A stretch of DNA of 64,000 bases from an uncultured Prevotellaceae bacterium (GTDB taxonomy: Bacteria; Bacteroidota; Bacteroidia; Bacteroidales; Bacteroidaceae): contig CADBAG010000014.1 of the NCBI GenBank assembly GCA_902792635.1, forward strand, positions 1-64,000, given 5' to 3'. Below the pieces are notes generated by a model, which was not told the origin of the DNA, made no database searches, and saw only the letters and a list, made by a program, of their open reading frames with translations. A program made the position numbers and the translations under genes. Positions within the stretch are counted from its first letter, which is position 1. Every line of letters starts with the position of its first letter. Positions 36,837 through 45,963 of this stretch are shown here, piece by piece.

Positions 36837-36984
36837 TTTTCACACGGATTGTAAAGGTCTTAAGGATGGCTACGCTATTCGCTACGCATGTGGAGGGCAC
36901 TCACTTTATGTGCCTCTACGGGGTATATGTAGCCGCAAAGCGGCATAACCATCTTTAAAATCTTTATAATCCGTGTGAGAAAAA
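36837..36984. repeat. 148-nt fold-back element
   Basis: Outer arms TTTTCACACGGATT... (36837-36869) and ...AATCCGTGTGAGAAAA (36947-36984) are imperfect inverse copies; the interior also pairs (GTGGAGGGCAC 36890-36900 with GTGCCTCTAC 36910-36919; GCTACGC with GTAGC). The whole makes one long hairpin. No ORF inside. Could be a small non-autonomous element or RNA. Confidence 0.65.
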
Positions 36985-36986
36985 TA

Positions 36987-37087
36987 CTTTTGGAACGAAC
37001 AATTCCAAGCTTTGGAACGGACAATTCCACGCCTTGGAACGGACAATTCCACGCCTTGGAACGGATAATTCCACGCCTTGGAATTAT
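36987..37087. repeat. 22-23-bp palindromic tandem repeat
   Basis: Four full units and one partial, each TTGGAACGGACAATTCCACG-like with TGGAA/TTCCA stems. The array lies directly after the aldehyde dehydrogenase stop codon (37093) and next to the fold-back element. Confidence 0.8.
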
Positions 37088-37092
37088 CGGGG

Positions 37093-38535
37093 TTACTCCT
37101 CGTAGTGCGTATCGAGGTAGGTGACATGCGTCACGAGGTACTCGTCGACACCATGCTTGCCGTCGGCACCGCCGATACCACTCTTCTTCACGCCGGCATG
37201 GAAGCCCTGCATAGCCTCGAAATGTTCACGGTTGATGTAGGTCTCACCAAACTCCAAGCGGCGGCATACCTTCGTCGCTGTGTCGATATCTTTCGTAAAG
37301 ACGGACGAGGCAAGACCGTACTCGACATCATTGGCCCAGTCGATGACCTGATCGATATCGTCGAACGGCACGATGGGGAGCACAGGACCGAAGGTCTCCT
37401 CATGGATGATGTCCATATCCTGTGTGCAGTTGTCGAGAAGCGTAGCAGGATAGAAATAACCTTTTCCTCCGACAGGCTTGCCGCCACAGAGCACCTTGGC
37501 ACCCTGCCCCACTGCTTTCTCTACCTTTGCCGTGACACTCTCCAAGGCACGCTTCTCCACGAGCGGTCCCATGTCGACGGACGGGTCAGCCAAGGGGTCA
37601 CCGACACGTACCTTCTCAAACTTCTTCTGCAGGATCTCTGTGAACTCGTCCTTGATATCCTTGTGAACATACACACGCTCGGCATTGTTACAGATCTGTC
37701 CGTTGTTGCCGATACGACTGTCGAGAATCCACTGTGCCGAGGCCTCAAGGTCAGCATCAGGGAAGACGATGGCGGGAGCCTTGCCTCCGAGCTCGAGCGA
37801 CACCTTCGTGATGTTGTTGCTTGCTGCCGCCATGATACTCTGTCCGGCACCTACCGATCCGGTGACGCTAACGATACCGATCTTGTCACTTGATGCCAAG
37901 GCATGTCCGATGACGCTACCTTTACCCGTCACGACGTTGATGACACCCGCTGGTACGCCAGCGGCATCAGCGACCTCGCAGAATGTAGTGCAGATCTCCG
38001 GTGTCAGCTGCGATGGTTTCATGACAATGGTGCATCCGGCGATGAGCGCTGCACCAGCTTTGCGTGCAATGAGGAAGAAGGGGAAGTTCCACGGCAGGAT
38101 GCCTGCTACGACACCGATAGGGCGCTTGGTGAGGATGATTGTCTCACCACGGCGGTCACTGGGGATGACCTCACCCTCGATATGACGGGCGAAAGATGCC
38201 ATATAGTCGAAATAGCCCTCTGTGGCGCCAACCTCTGTCTCGGCCCACATCTTCGTCTTTCCCTGCTCGCGCATGAGAATCTCGACAAAGTCGGCATGAC
38301 GCGCACGGATGCCTGCTGCGATCTTCTGCAGATAGGCGGCGCGCTCGATGGCGGGCGTGCGCGCCCACGGCTTGAACGCTGCCTGAGCGGCATTCAGCGC
38401 ATCATCGACATCCTGCAGGTCGCCCTCAGGCTGACGGGAGATGACCTCCTCTGTCGACGGGTTTAACACATTGATCCACTTACCGGAATGAGACTCCACA
38501 AAGCGTCCTCCGATGTACATTTTTAGGTCTTTCAT
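37093..38535 (-). CDS. aldehyde dehydrogenase, lactaldehyde/glycolaldehyde type
   Basis: A 480-residue NAD-dependent aldehyde dehydrogenase. Cofactor region ILPWNFPFFLIARKAG and VTGSVGAGQSIM; catalytic Glu in LELGGKAP near 250; nucleophile Cys in GQICNNAERVYVH near 285. The NAERVYV context is close to the E. coli AldA group that oxidises L-lactaldehyde, an intermediate of rhamnose and fucose use. Minus-strand -7 box TAACTTTG at 38593-38600. In a rhamnogalacturonan-linked region this fits rhamnose catabolism, but that link is inference. Confidence 0.9.
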   Translation of the reverse strand: MKDLKMYIGGRFVESHSGKWINVLNPSTEEVISRQPEGDLQDVDDALNAAQAAFKPWARTPAIERAAYLQKIAAGIRARHADFVEILMREQGKTKMWAETEVGATEGYFDYMASFARHIEGEVIPSDRRGETIILTKRPIGVVAGILPWNFPFFLIARKAGAALIAGCTIVMKPSQLTPEICTTFCEVADAAGVPAGVINVVTGKGSVIGHALASSDKIGIVSVTGSVGAGQSIMAAASNNITKVSLELGGKAPAIVFPDADLEASAQWILDSRIGNNGQICNNAERVYVHKDIKDEFTEILQKKFEKVRVGDPLADPSVDMGPLVEKRALESVTAKVEKAVGQGAKVLCGGKPVGGKGYFYPATLLDNCTQDMDIIHEETFGPVLPIVPFDDIDQVIDWANDVEYGLASSVFTKDIDTATKVCRRLEFGETYINREHFEAMQGFHAGVKKSGIGGADGKHGVDEYLVTHVTYLDTHYEE

Positions 38536-38662
38536 TGTTGATTTGTTGTTTTGTTAGTTAAATACACACCTAATGTTTAGATATTGCAACCTCAAAGTTA
38601 CAAATAATAATTGTTCTTTGTACACCAGAAGATGAAAATTATGATTATTTATGGTTTACCAC

Positions 38663-38724
38663 GTAGGGGCGGCCCTCGTGGCCGTCCTAACCAACAATAG
38701 GGCGCCCACGAGGGGCGCCCCTAC
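38663..38724. repeat. family B palindromes, inverted pair
   Basis: One copy at 38663-38690 and an inverted variant at 38698-38724 (TAGGGCGCCC...GCCCCTAC) form a larger inverted repeat with an 7-nt centre. It lies 11 nt after the DUF1593 stop codon (minus strand), in the position of a terminator. Confidence 0.75.
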
Positions 38725-38735
38725 GGTGGGCGATG

Positions 38736-40016
38736 CTAATTCTTTAGCCAGTCCAAGCGCTTGCCCCAGTCGTTGAAGACGTCGTGGCGCCATTTATAAA
38801 CCGTCATGGCACCCTGGCAGTCATCCCAGAAGAGAGCCTTGTCGGGTCGGTCGGTATACCACGTCGTGCCGAGCTTATAGTCGGTGGCGCGCTTCTCGCC
38901 CGGATAGTCGTTCGTTATCGTGATATATCCGTTCTGAGTCTTGAAGCCTTCTATGTCGGATGTGATGGTGTAAGGCTGCGTGCCATAGCGGTAGGTAGAG
39001 TACTTGACGACATAGTTGCCCTCACCGAGGTAATAACCCTCCCAGTGCTGCTTGGCGATGAAGAGGTCGATGCACGGTGTACCGGGCTTGATGTCCTGAC
39101 GCACGGGACCTTTGATGCGGAACTCGATGATGGCATAGGCCTGTGCCGAGTCTTTAGGTGTGCCGACATGGTCAAGTACGACGAGCGGACTGCGGTCGTT
39201 CTTCGTGAAACTCCCACCCCACGACCCCCGTGTTGGATCGTTAGGGTCACCATCCATCATGTAGAGCAACGATGGGGTGTCACCCATCTTGGGGATGCCT
39301 TTGAGATAGTTGACGAAGTCAGCACCAAGGTGTCCGGCACCCTTTGCGAAATGCTCGTAGAAGTTGGCATTGTACTCGTCCTCGACCTTGTTCTTAGCGA
39401 TGAATCCACGGTAGGAGGCGTTGTCTTCAATGAACCAGAGGTCGGGGAAGTTCTTGACGATATAGACATAACTGTTGATGCTCCATTTCTTGTTAGGTCC
39501 GCCGATCCAGTAGATCTTCACCTTGTCCTTGATATCGGGAGCATCGTGCAGTGCCTGTGCCACATCGTCGAGTCCGCCCCATACGAGGAGCCAGAGCTTG
39601 CGGTCACTCTTTTTTCGTGCGCACCGGATGATCCAATCGGAGCCTTCCGTGGCGTAGCTGTAGCCAGCGAGCGGAGCAGCACCCATCTTGCCCTGCTTGG
39701 AGATGGAACGCAGATAATCGGGTGTCGGCCAGTTGGTCTCATGCTTCTTTAGTTTCGGCAGGTCCTTCTCATAGAGGTCGATCATCCGCATGATCTCCGA
39801 CTTGCGGCCATAGCCATACGACGGAGAGGAGACGATGCCCTCGACATCGAACTTGTTGCAATAGAGCAGGAAATGCATCATGCTCTGGTTGTCATCGGAA
39901 TCGGTGCCTCCGATATCCGTGCTGATAAGGATTCGTGGACGCTGGGGTACAGGTTGCTGTGCCGATACGTCGAGCACAGACAGGAACGAAATAAGAAATA
40001 AGATAAGTTGCCGCAT
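38736..40016 (-). CDS. DUF1593 nucleoside-hydrolase-like exported protein
   Basis: A 426-residue protein with a signal peptide (about 1-19, ending VSAQ). The N-terminal RPRILISTDIGGTDSDDNQS keeps the Asp cluster used by nucleoside hydrolases for calcium. WLLVWGGLDDVAQAL and IYWIGGPNKKWSINS are DUF1593 blocks. The C-terminal part is a beta-domain. Members occur in plant-polysaccharide loci and are assumed to act on glycosides; substrate not known. Its promoter carries the same C-rich direct repeats as the CE12-CE8 gene, suggesting co-regulation with pectin genes. Confidence 0.85.
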   Translation of the reverse strand: MRQLILFLISFLSVLDVSAQQPVPQRPRILISTDIGGTDSDDNQSMMHFLLYCNKFDVEGIVSSPSYGYGRKSEIMRMIDLYEKDLPKLKKHETNWPTPDYLRSISKQGKMGAAPLAGYSYATEGSDWIIRCARKKSDRKLWLLVWGGLDDVAQALHDAPDIKDKVKIYWIGGPNKKWSINSYVYIVKNFPDLWFIEDNASYRGFIAKNKVEDEYNANFYEHFAKGAGHLGADFVNYLKGIPKMGDTPSLLYMMDGDPNDPTRGSWGGSFTKNDRSPLVVLDHVGTPKDSAQAYAIIEFRIKGPVRQDIKPGTPCIDLFIAKQHWEGYYLGEGNYVVKYSTYRYGTQPYTITSDIEGFKTQNGYITITNDYPGEKRATDYKLGTTWYTDRPDKALFWDDCQGAMTVYKWRHDVFNDWGKRLDWLKN

Positions 40017-40067
40017 TATTTAATTTAAACTATTTAATTTAAACTGTTCATATATCATTCTGAAGCA

Positions 40068-40120
40068 CAAAATTAAGTCAATATCTTCTTTAAAAGGGGA
40101 AATATATTACTAAATAGGGG
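40068..40120 (-). promoter_or_regulatory. C-rich direct-repeat operator and promoter of the DUF1593 gene
   Basis: On the minus strand TACCCC (core 40117-40120) and TCCCC (core 40096-40099) are direct repeats 21 bp apart; 20 nt after the second comes TAATTTTG (40068-40075). The layout matches that upstream of the pectin esterase gene. On the plus strand the repeats are GGGGWAATATATT and lie just upstream of the second regulator's own promoter. Confidence 0.65.
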
Positions 40121-40127
40121 TAATATA

Positions 40128-40158
40128 TTTGTCGTTTGGCGAAATATTACTATTTTTG
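40128..40158 (+). promoter_or_regulatory. promoter of the second propeller-AraC regulator
   Basis: TTTG at 40128-40131, 19 nt, TATTTTTG at 40151-40158. It abuts the C-rich repeats used by the divergent DUF1593 promoter, which would allow one bound protein to act on both. Confidence 0.75.
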
Positions 40159-40176
40159 CCACATAAAGCTAATAAT

Positions 40177-42585
40177 ATGAAACGATCACTTTATACTATT
40201 CTCTCTTTTGCCTTTCTATGGCTGATAGCCTGTCCGCTAACTGTTTCGGCACAGGTCGCCCACGCTTCGGCTGTTTCGACGGTGACGATCTCCGATGGCT
40301 ACATGACGAGCATCCGTAATCTATCGGTGCTGCCCGGCTACTCGCAGTGCATCTATACTTCGGGGTTGCAGGATAAGGACGGTATCATCTGGTTCGGCTC
40401 GTGGGACGGTCTGAAACGATTCGACGGCTACGAGTTCGTCACATTCAAGTCGAAGCCCGGTGACAAGAGTCCACTGAAGTCTAACCGCTTCAATGAGATC
40501 TGGGAGGCTGATGTTAACCATATTGTTTGTCATTACGGGAACGAGTGCTATCTGTTTAATAAGAGGACCCACACGTTCAAGCTTTGGAAACAAGGCGACA
40601 GAGAGAACTACCGGATCATCCCCAAACCACTGCCGCCGCAGATCAGCATGATGCCGGAGATAGATAAGGAGGACTGCAAGACGTTGCTGCAAGACCGACA
40701 AGGAGGCTATTGGGTCTTCATGCATCATGGCCTCTACCGCATCGAGCGCATGGCACTGCCGTTCAACATCAGCAAAGAAAGCAATGAGCCCGTCGAGTTT
40801 GTCCGTGCTCTCTATCAGGACAGCAAGCATCGCATCTGGCGCAGCGACAAACTTGGATACGTCAAGCTGATGGACCAGCAACTCAGAACGGTAGGCTGGC
40901 TCTCGTCCTCGGGCAGCATCAGTAAGAGCCGCACGGCTTTCGGACATGCCGTCTACTGTTTCTACGAGGACCGAGAAGGCAGAATGTGGCTTGGCACCAA
41001 GCCCGACGGACTCTTCATGCTCACGCCTACATCGGCCAATAGCTACAAGGTGTCACGATTCGCACACAACGACAAAGACCCTTGGTCAATAAGTTTTAAT
41101 AATATCTATGCTATCACCGCTGACAAGATAGGCCGGCTCTGGATCGCAACGATAGGCGGAGGACTGAACGTTATGAACATGAGGTCACCCGGACGGTTCT
41201 ACAACTACAGGAACACGCCCTCGCTGCGTGCTACGAGCCTTAGAGTACGTGCCTTGAAGATATATAATAATGTGTTGCTCATCGGCTCTGACATCGGCCT
41301 TTACACCTGTGACCTGCGGAAGCCGCTCTCCGCCCTACACTTCTACCACAGCAGGAGACGCAGTGACGACGATAAGAGCCTTAACAGTGGAAATATATTT
41401 CAAATCGTACAGACAGGCAACAACAGCCTCTGGCTCGCTACCTACAGTGGGGGTGTGAGCCGTATAACATCGTCATCGCTTCTCAATGACAGGATTCATT
41501 TTGACAACTATACGGTGAGCAACGGGCTCTCATCGGATATCAGTATCGCTATGGTCGAGGACAAGCGTGGAAAACTGTGGATAACCTCTGAGAACGGTCT
41601 CGATATGCTGACACCTGACAGTAAGAAGATTTCAAGATTCTCGCGCCTGTTCCGCAATCTCGATTTAGAGTTCACCGACATCCATCCGCTCTGCACGGAT
41701 GACGGACGGCTGCTGTTCGGTACGACGCGAGGACTGCTGAGCTTCTATCCCGACGACATGAAAGAGAGTTCTTATGTACCGAATCTCATTGTCTATGCCG
41801 GTGAGAGGATCGATCTGAAGTCGGACAATAAGCGCTTGTCCATCAAAGTGGCGGCACCCGACTATGCCAACGATGCTGACATCGTCTATGCTTACCGTAT
41901 GGAAGGCGTGGACGACGGCTGGAACTATACGCGTGAGAACACGATCACCTACCCCAACGTACCTAATGGCACGCACCTGCTCCATATCCGTTCGACGAAT
42001 GCCGACGGTGTATGGGTCGGCAACGAGCGTACAGTGACCATCCACCACACGCCGACGTTCAGTGAGTCGATATGGATGCCGCTCCTCATCGCCCTGCTGC
42101 TCGCCGCTGCCTTTCTCGGGGGCCGCCGCCTCGTGAGGTATGTCAGGGACCTGAAGAACAAAGAGCAACAAGCCAACGAGAAGACGGAGAAGATATCGGC
42201 CAACTTCCGGCAGATCTTAGCCGAGCACTCCTCGGAGGAGATTATCAATGACGAGACGAGTCGGGAGGCGAGTTTCTCAACAAAAGCCACCCGGTTTGTC
42301 GTCGACAACATCTCCAATTCTGCGCTCACCCTCGACGACTTCGCCAACGCCATGGGCATGAGCCGCAGTGTGCTCTATCAGAAAATGAAAGAGAAGTTCG
42401 ACACCACACCCATGAACTTCGTCCAGCAGATACGTCTCGAACAGGCACGGAAACTGATGACGGAGACATCGATGCCGATCTCGCAGATCAGTTATCAGTG
42501 TGGATTCTCCAACCCCAAATATTTCAGCCGCTGCTTCCGCAACCTCACAGGCATGACCCCAAAAGAGTTTAGGAAACAAGGATAG
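40177..42585 (+). CDS. second membrane-spanning propeller-AraC regulator
   Basis: An 802-residue protein of the same design as the regulator at 24.7 kb: signal peptide (MKRSLYTILSFAFLWLIACP...), propeller repeats (DGIIWFGSWDGLKRFDGYEF, REGRMWLGTKPDGLF, GRLWIATIGGGLNVM), Y_Y_Y domain about 570-612, TM helix about 631-652, then a helical linker and an AraC domain (about 704-801, NPKYFSRCFRNLTGMTP). No kinase or receiver. ATG 40177 is preferred because it gives the signal peptide; the upstream in-frame start would overlap the -33/-7 region. Divergent from DUF1593, which is its most likely target. Confidence 0.88.
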   Translation: MKRSLYTILSFAFLWLIACPLTVSAQVAHASAVSTVTISDGYMTSIRNLSVLPGYSQCIYTSGLQDKDGIIWFGSWDGLKRFDGYEFVTFKSKPGDKSPLKSNRFNEIWEADVNHIVCHYGNECYLFNKRTHTFKLWKQGDRENYRIIPKPLPPQISMMPEIDKEDCKTLLQDRQGGYWVFMHHGLYRIERMALPFNISKESNEPVEFVRALYQDSKHRIWRSDKLGYVKLMDQQLRTVGWLSSSGSISKSRTAFGHAVYCFYEDREGRMWLGTKPDGLFMLTPTSANSYKVSRFAHNDKDPWSISFNNIYAITADKIGRLWIATIGGGLNVMNMRSPGRFYNYRNTPSLRATSLRVRALKIYNNVLLIGSDIGLYTCDLRKPLSALHFYHSRRRSDDDKSLNSGNIFQIVQTGNNSLWLATYSGGVSRITSSSLLNDRIHFDNYTVSNGLSSDISIAMVEDKRGKLWITSENGLDMLTPDSKKISRFSRLFRNLDLEFTDIHPLCTDDGRLLFGTTRGLLSFYPDDMKESSYVPNLIVYAGERIDLKSDNKRLSIKVAAPDYANDADIVYAYRMEGVDDGWNYTRENTITYPNVPNGTHLLHIRSTNADGVWVGNERTVTIHHTPTFSESIWMPLLIALLLAAAFLGGRRLVRYVRDLKNKEQQANEKTEKISANFRQILAEHSSEEIINDETSREASFSTKATRFVVDNISNSALTLDDFANAMGMSRSVLYQKMKEKFDTTPMNFVQQIRLEQARKLMTETSMPISQISYQCGFSNPKYFSRCFRNLTGMTPKEFRKQG

Positions 42586-42607
42586 CAACGCTTTACCCGA
42601 TTAAAAT

Positions 42608-42643
42608 AGCCCCGGAAGTTTCATAACTCCCGGGGCTTTTTTA
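42608..42643 (+). terminator. intrinsic terminator after the second regulator
   Basis: Stem AGCCCCGG (42608-42615) / CCGGGGCT (42630-42637) with an inner AGTT/AACT pair, followed by six Ts. Confidence 0.92.
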
Positions 42644-42751
42644 TGTAATATCTTGCTCAATACAATTCTTTATTGTATCTTTGCCCATGAAACGTCATCT
42701 TATCCAGACGACAACCATTAGATTATAGCACCAATATAAACCAAGAATATT

Positions 42752-43084
42752 ATGATTATTGATCACAAGAAGATTGATCCCGTCATTGCCGACGGCTTCA
42801 AAGGCGGCAAAGGACCGATGGAAACACGTAACTTCTATGACGGTCACGTACGAATCAACATGGCAACCCTTCACCCCGGTGACTATGCCGGATATCATCA
42901 GCATCAGGGAACCTGTGAGGTGATATATGTCGTCAGTGGAACCCTCACATTCACTTATGACGACAAGGAAGAGACATGCAGCGCAGGGCAGGTTCATTAT
43001 TGCCCAGAAGGTCATTACCACGCCTTTGCCAACAAGACCAACGAGGACGCCACCTTCCTCTGTGTCGTCCCCGCTGTGAAATAA
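42752..43084 (+). CDS. cupin domain protein
   Basis: A 110-residue single-domain cupin. Metal-binding motif 1 HPGDYAGYHQHQGTCEVIYVV (two His in YHQHQG and a Glu) and motif 2 YCPEGHYHAF are complete, so a bound metal is likely. Small cupins of this sort act in sugar isomerisation, dioxygenation or as sensors; the role cannot be chosen. A -7 box TATCTTTG (42676-42683) has CTTG 20 nt upstream. It ends four bases from the end of convergent xpt. Confidence 0.85.
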   Translation: MIIDHKKIDPVIADGFKGGKGPMETRNFYDGHVRINMATLHPGDYAGYHQHQGTCEVIYVVSGTLTFTYDDKEETCSAGQVHYCPEGHYHAFANKTNEDATFLCVVPAVK

Positions 43085-43088
43085 GCGC

Positions 43089-43661
43089 TTAAGGTTCTCT
43101 TAGTTTTATCTGGCAGTTGTCGAGCGAATCGATGATTGCCAGACTCTCAACACGTACGCCTTCTTTTTCGATCTGCTCACGTCCGTGCTGAAAGGCTTTC
43201 TCGATGATGAAGCCCATGCCGACGAGTTCCGCCCCACCCTGCCGGCAGAGGTCGATGATGCCCTTCGCAGCGTTACCGTAAGCAAGGAAGTCGTCGATAA
43301 ACAGCACCTTATCTTTAGGCGTAAGATATTCCTTCGAGATAACGACATTATACTCACGCTGTTTAGTAAACGAGAAGACCTTCGTCTGAAGCATGTCGCC
43401 CATCGTGGATGGCTTCTTTTTCTTTGCAAAGACCACAGGCAAGTCGAGCAAGAAGCCCATCATTATAGCGGGCGCTATGCCACTGGCCTCAATAGTAAGG
43501 ATTTTGTTAATGTCTGACGAAGCATAGCGACGGATAAACTCCACCGCAATCTGTTTCATGAGGTTCGGGTCAAGTTGATGATTGATGAACTTGTCCACTT
43601 TCAGAATCCCACCAGGGAAACACTTTCCGTCTTTCAGGATACGGTCACGTAATAACTTCAT
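43089..43661 (-). CDS. xpt: xanthine phosphoribosyltransferase
   Basis: A 190-residue purine salvage enzyme converting xanthine and PRPP to XMP. The PRPP-binding motif [17 protein letters not shown] lies near 118-134 and the N-terminal [25 protein letters not shown] part is the Xpt type. Second gene of a two-gene operon with the permease, 19 nt apart. No purine riboswitch was recognised upstream of the operon. Confidence 0.93.
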   Translation of the reverse strand: MKLLRDRILKDGKCFPGGILKVDKFINHQLDPNLMKQIAVEFIRRYASSDINKILTIEASGIAPAIMMGFLLDLPVVFAKKKKPSTMGDMLQTKVFSFTKQREYNVVISKEYLTPKDKVLFIDDFLAYGNAAKGIIDLCRQGGAELVGMGFIIEKAFQHGREQIEKEGVRVESLAIIDSLDNCQIKLREP

Positions 43662-43680
43662 AACTATTTTAGTAAATCTT

Positions 43681-45027
43681 TCACTCCTTAATTCTTATCA
43701 GCGCATTGGCAACCATTGCCGCCAAACCACCGGTGGTGATACCACTGCTGAAGATACTCCTTATGACATCGGGCATCTTGGACATGATGTCAGGTACAAG
43801 TTCAACACTCATGCCCAATGAGAAACTGATCGCCATGACAAGAACAGCCTTGCGCGTTATCTTTGTCGATGCGATGATACGGATCCCAGCTGCTGCCACT
43901 GTACCGAACATGAGTAAGGTCGCCCCGCCTAAGACACAGTCGGGGATAAGCGAGAACAATTGACCAACGACGGGGAAGAGTCCGAGGATAAATAGTGCAG
44001 CTGCCACGAAATACCCCACATAACGACTTGCCACGCCTGTGAGTTGTATCATGCCATTGTTCTGTGCGAAAATAGAGTTAGGGAAACTGTTGAATACAGC
44101 AGCTAACATTGAGTTGAAGCCGTCAGCAAGAATACCTCCTTGTGCACGCTTCATGAATTTTTCTCCTTCGACAGGCTCACCTGAAATAAGCGAATTAGCT
44201 GTAATGTCACCAAAGGCCTCTACGGCAGTGACAAGATAGATAAGTCCAAGACCAATAATCGTTCCTATATCAAAACGCAGTCCATATTTGAATGGTATCG
44301 GAACATTGATATGCCCAGAGACATTCAAGGAAGAGAAATCCATCATGCCCATGAAATAAGCCACGACACAGCCTACAATCAGACCGATGACGATAGAGCC
44401 CATGCGCAGATACTGATTGGTCAGGCGGTTGAAAAAGATGATGGTCAGAAGGACAAGCAGAGCCAGACCGAGATACTTCAGAGAGCCGAACGTACCGTTG
44501 TCTATCGCTGTTTGTCCCCCACCGCAAGAACTGATACCTGCCTTGATGAGACATAAACCGATGAGTGTGACAACGATTCCCGACACGAGAGGTGTAATAA
44601 CTTTCCTTGCATAAGGCAGAAGCCGGCTAACGAGCATCTCTACAACAGAAGCGACGAGGCACCCTCCAAAGATATAACTGAGTCCAAGAGAAACATCCAT
44701 CTTTCCGTTCACCATGCCAAGCATCCCAGCACCAATAATAGGACTGATAAAAGAGAAGGACGTGCCCTGGATACAAAGGAGTCCCGTACCGAATGGTCCG
44801 AAACGATGACACTGTATAAAGGTGGCAATGCCGGAAACAAACAAGGACATGGAGACGAGGAAACCTGTCGTCTCAAGATCGAAACGAAGTGCCGAGCTGA
44901 TGATGAGCGGAGGTGTTATGATAGCTGCAAACACTGCTAACAAGTGCTGCAAGGCTGCGAACAACGTCTCTCTTAGAGGCGGACGATCATACAGACCATA
45001 TATCAGATCTTTCCCTGTCTTTTCCAT
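43681..45027 (-). CDS. xanthine/uracil permease (NCS2 family)
   Basis: A 448-residue inner-membrane nucleobase symporter with about 12-14 TM helices. The NCS2 features are present: [17 protein letters not shown] at the N-terminus, [14 protein letters not shown], the conserved [18 protein letters not shown] loop with its acidic residue, and [16 protein letters not shown]. With xpt downstream it very likely imports xanthine. A -7 box TAATTTTG lies upstream on the minus strand (about 45053-45060). Confidence 0.92.
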   Translation of the reverse strand: MEKTGKDLIYGLYDRPPLRETLFAALQHLLAVFAAIITPPLIISSALRFDLETTGFLVSMSLFVSGIATFIQCHRFGPFGTGLLCIQGTSFSFISPIIGAGMLGMVNGKMDVSLGLSYIFGGCLVASVVEMLVSRLLPYARKVITPLVSGIVVTLIGLCLIKAGISSCGGGQTAIDNGTFGSLKYLGLALLVLLTIIFFNRLTNQYLRMGSIVIGLIVGCVVAYFMGMMDFSSLNVSGHINVPIPFKYGLRFDIGTIIGLGLIYLVTAVEAFGDITANSLISGEPVEGEKFMKRAQGGILADGFNSMLAAVFNSFPNSIFAQNNGMIQLTGVASRYVGYFVAAALFILGLFPVVGQLFSLIPDCVLGGATLLMFGTVAAAGIRIIASTKITRKAVLVMAISFSLGMSVELVPDIMSKMPDVIRSIFSSGITTGGLAAMVANALIRIKE

Positions 45028-45105
45028 GAAAATTAGATTATCTCGTATATGGCTGCAAAATTAGCAAAAAATGATGAGAATAACAGTACTTACATTATTT
45101 TTTCT

Positions 45106-45113
45106 TAACTTTG
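45106..45113 (+). promoter_or_regulatory. -7 box upstream of the DUF5020 gene
   Basis: TAACTTTG, 85 nt upstream of the ATG, with a T-rich -33 region lacking an exact TTTG at the standard spacing. Confidence 0.5.
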
Positions 45114-45198
45114 CACACTATAACATCGTATAGCATTATAGCATCAACCCATACAACATAGCAGAAAAAATAATAGAACAATAAACCACAGACTCTTC

Positions 45199-45942
45199 AT
45201 GAGAATTGCAACAGCTCTTCTCGCGCTCTCCCCCTTCATCGGTATTCACAGTCAAAATATTCAGCTCCATTACGACCTTGGACACAGTCTATACAGCGAT
45301 CTGACTCCCAGGCAGAGCGTCACGACAACTGTTGAGATGTTCAAGCCCGACACATGGGGCTCTACTTATTTCTTTATCGACCTCGACTATAAGAATGATG
45401 GCGTCAAAGGTACTTACTGGGAGATCTCAAGAGAATTTAATGTATCGAAGAACAAGCAGTTCGCAGCTCACGTAGAATATAATGGTGGTGCAGAGACTGG
45501 CGAGACGGATGACAACTACTATGGCAATCGTTATCAGCATGCCGCTTTGGCCGGCGGTGCCTGGAATTGGCATTCGAAAGATTATCGCAAGACGTTCAGT
45601 GTGCAACTGCTTTGGAAATACTACTTTTCCAATCACCATCGTGACCTACGGCCTTACAACAGTGTACAACTCACTGAGGTATGGAGCACAACCTTCGCCC
45701 ATGGCCTGTGTACATTTGATGGCTATTGCGATGTGTGGTACAACAAGAACGTGAACGGCAACTATATTATCCAGTCGGAACCCCAGTTCTGGTTCAATCT
45801 TAATAAGTTGAAAGGATGGAATAACATCAACCTATCGTTGGGCTCAGAAGTCGAGATAAGCAACAACTTTGTTTATAACGAGCGGGGAGAGAACAATCGT
45901 TTCTATGCCATCCCTACCATTGCGGCTAAATGGACGTTCTAA
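45199..45942 (+). CDS. DUF5020 family outer-membrane channel-like protein
   Basis: A 247-residue protein with a signal peptide (about 1-19) and amphipathic beta-strands ending in Phe (AIPTIAAKWTF), the usual outer-membrane barrel end. YDLGHSLYSDLTPRQSVTTTVEMFKPDTWG and FFIDLDY resemble Tsx-like nucleoside channels. The sodium:solute symporter starts 21 nt later, so the pair may carry one substrate across both membranes. The substrate is unknown. Confidence 0.82.
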   Translation: MRIATALLALSPFIGIHSQNIQLHYDLGHSLYSDLTPRQSVTTTVEMFKPDTWGSTYFFIDLDYKNDGVKGTYWEISREFNVSKNKQFAAHVEYNGGAETGETDDNYYGNRYQHAALAGGAWNWHSKDYRKTFSVQLLWKYYFSNHHRDLRPYNSVQLTEVWSTTFAHGLCTFDGYCDVWYNKNVNGNYIIQSEPQFWFNLNKLKGWNNINLSLGSEVEISNNFVYNERGENNRFYAIPTIAAKWTF

Positions 45943-45963
45943 GTCAATGTCTTTCTTTTTGCA

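Noticed and set aside
36987-37087. CRISPR array at the 22-23-bp tandem repeat
   Set aside because: Units are contiguous with no spacers, are palindromic, and no cas genes are present.
42688-42729. 13-codon frame MKRHLIQTTTIRL upstream of the cupin gene as a leader peptide
   Set aside because: No attenuator hairpins accompany it and the cupin has no link to threonine supply; probably chance.
43662-45060. Purine riboswitch for the xanthine operon
   Set aside because: The space upstream of the permease is short and AT-rich with only a -7 box; no paired stems or aptamer-like core could be seen.
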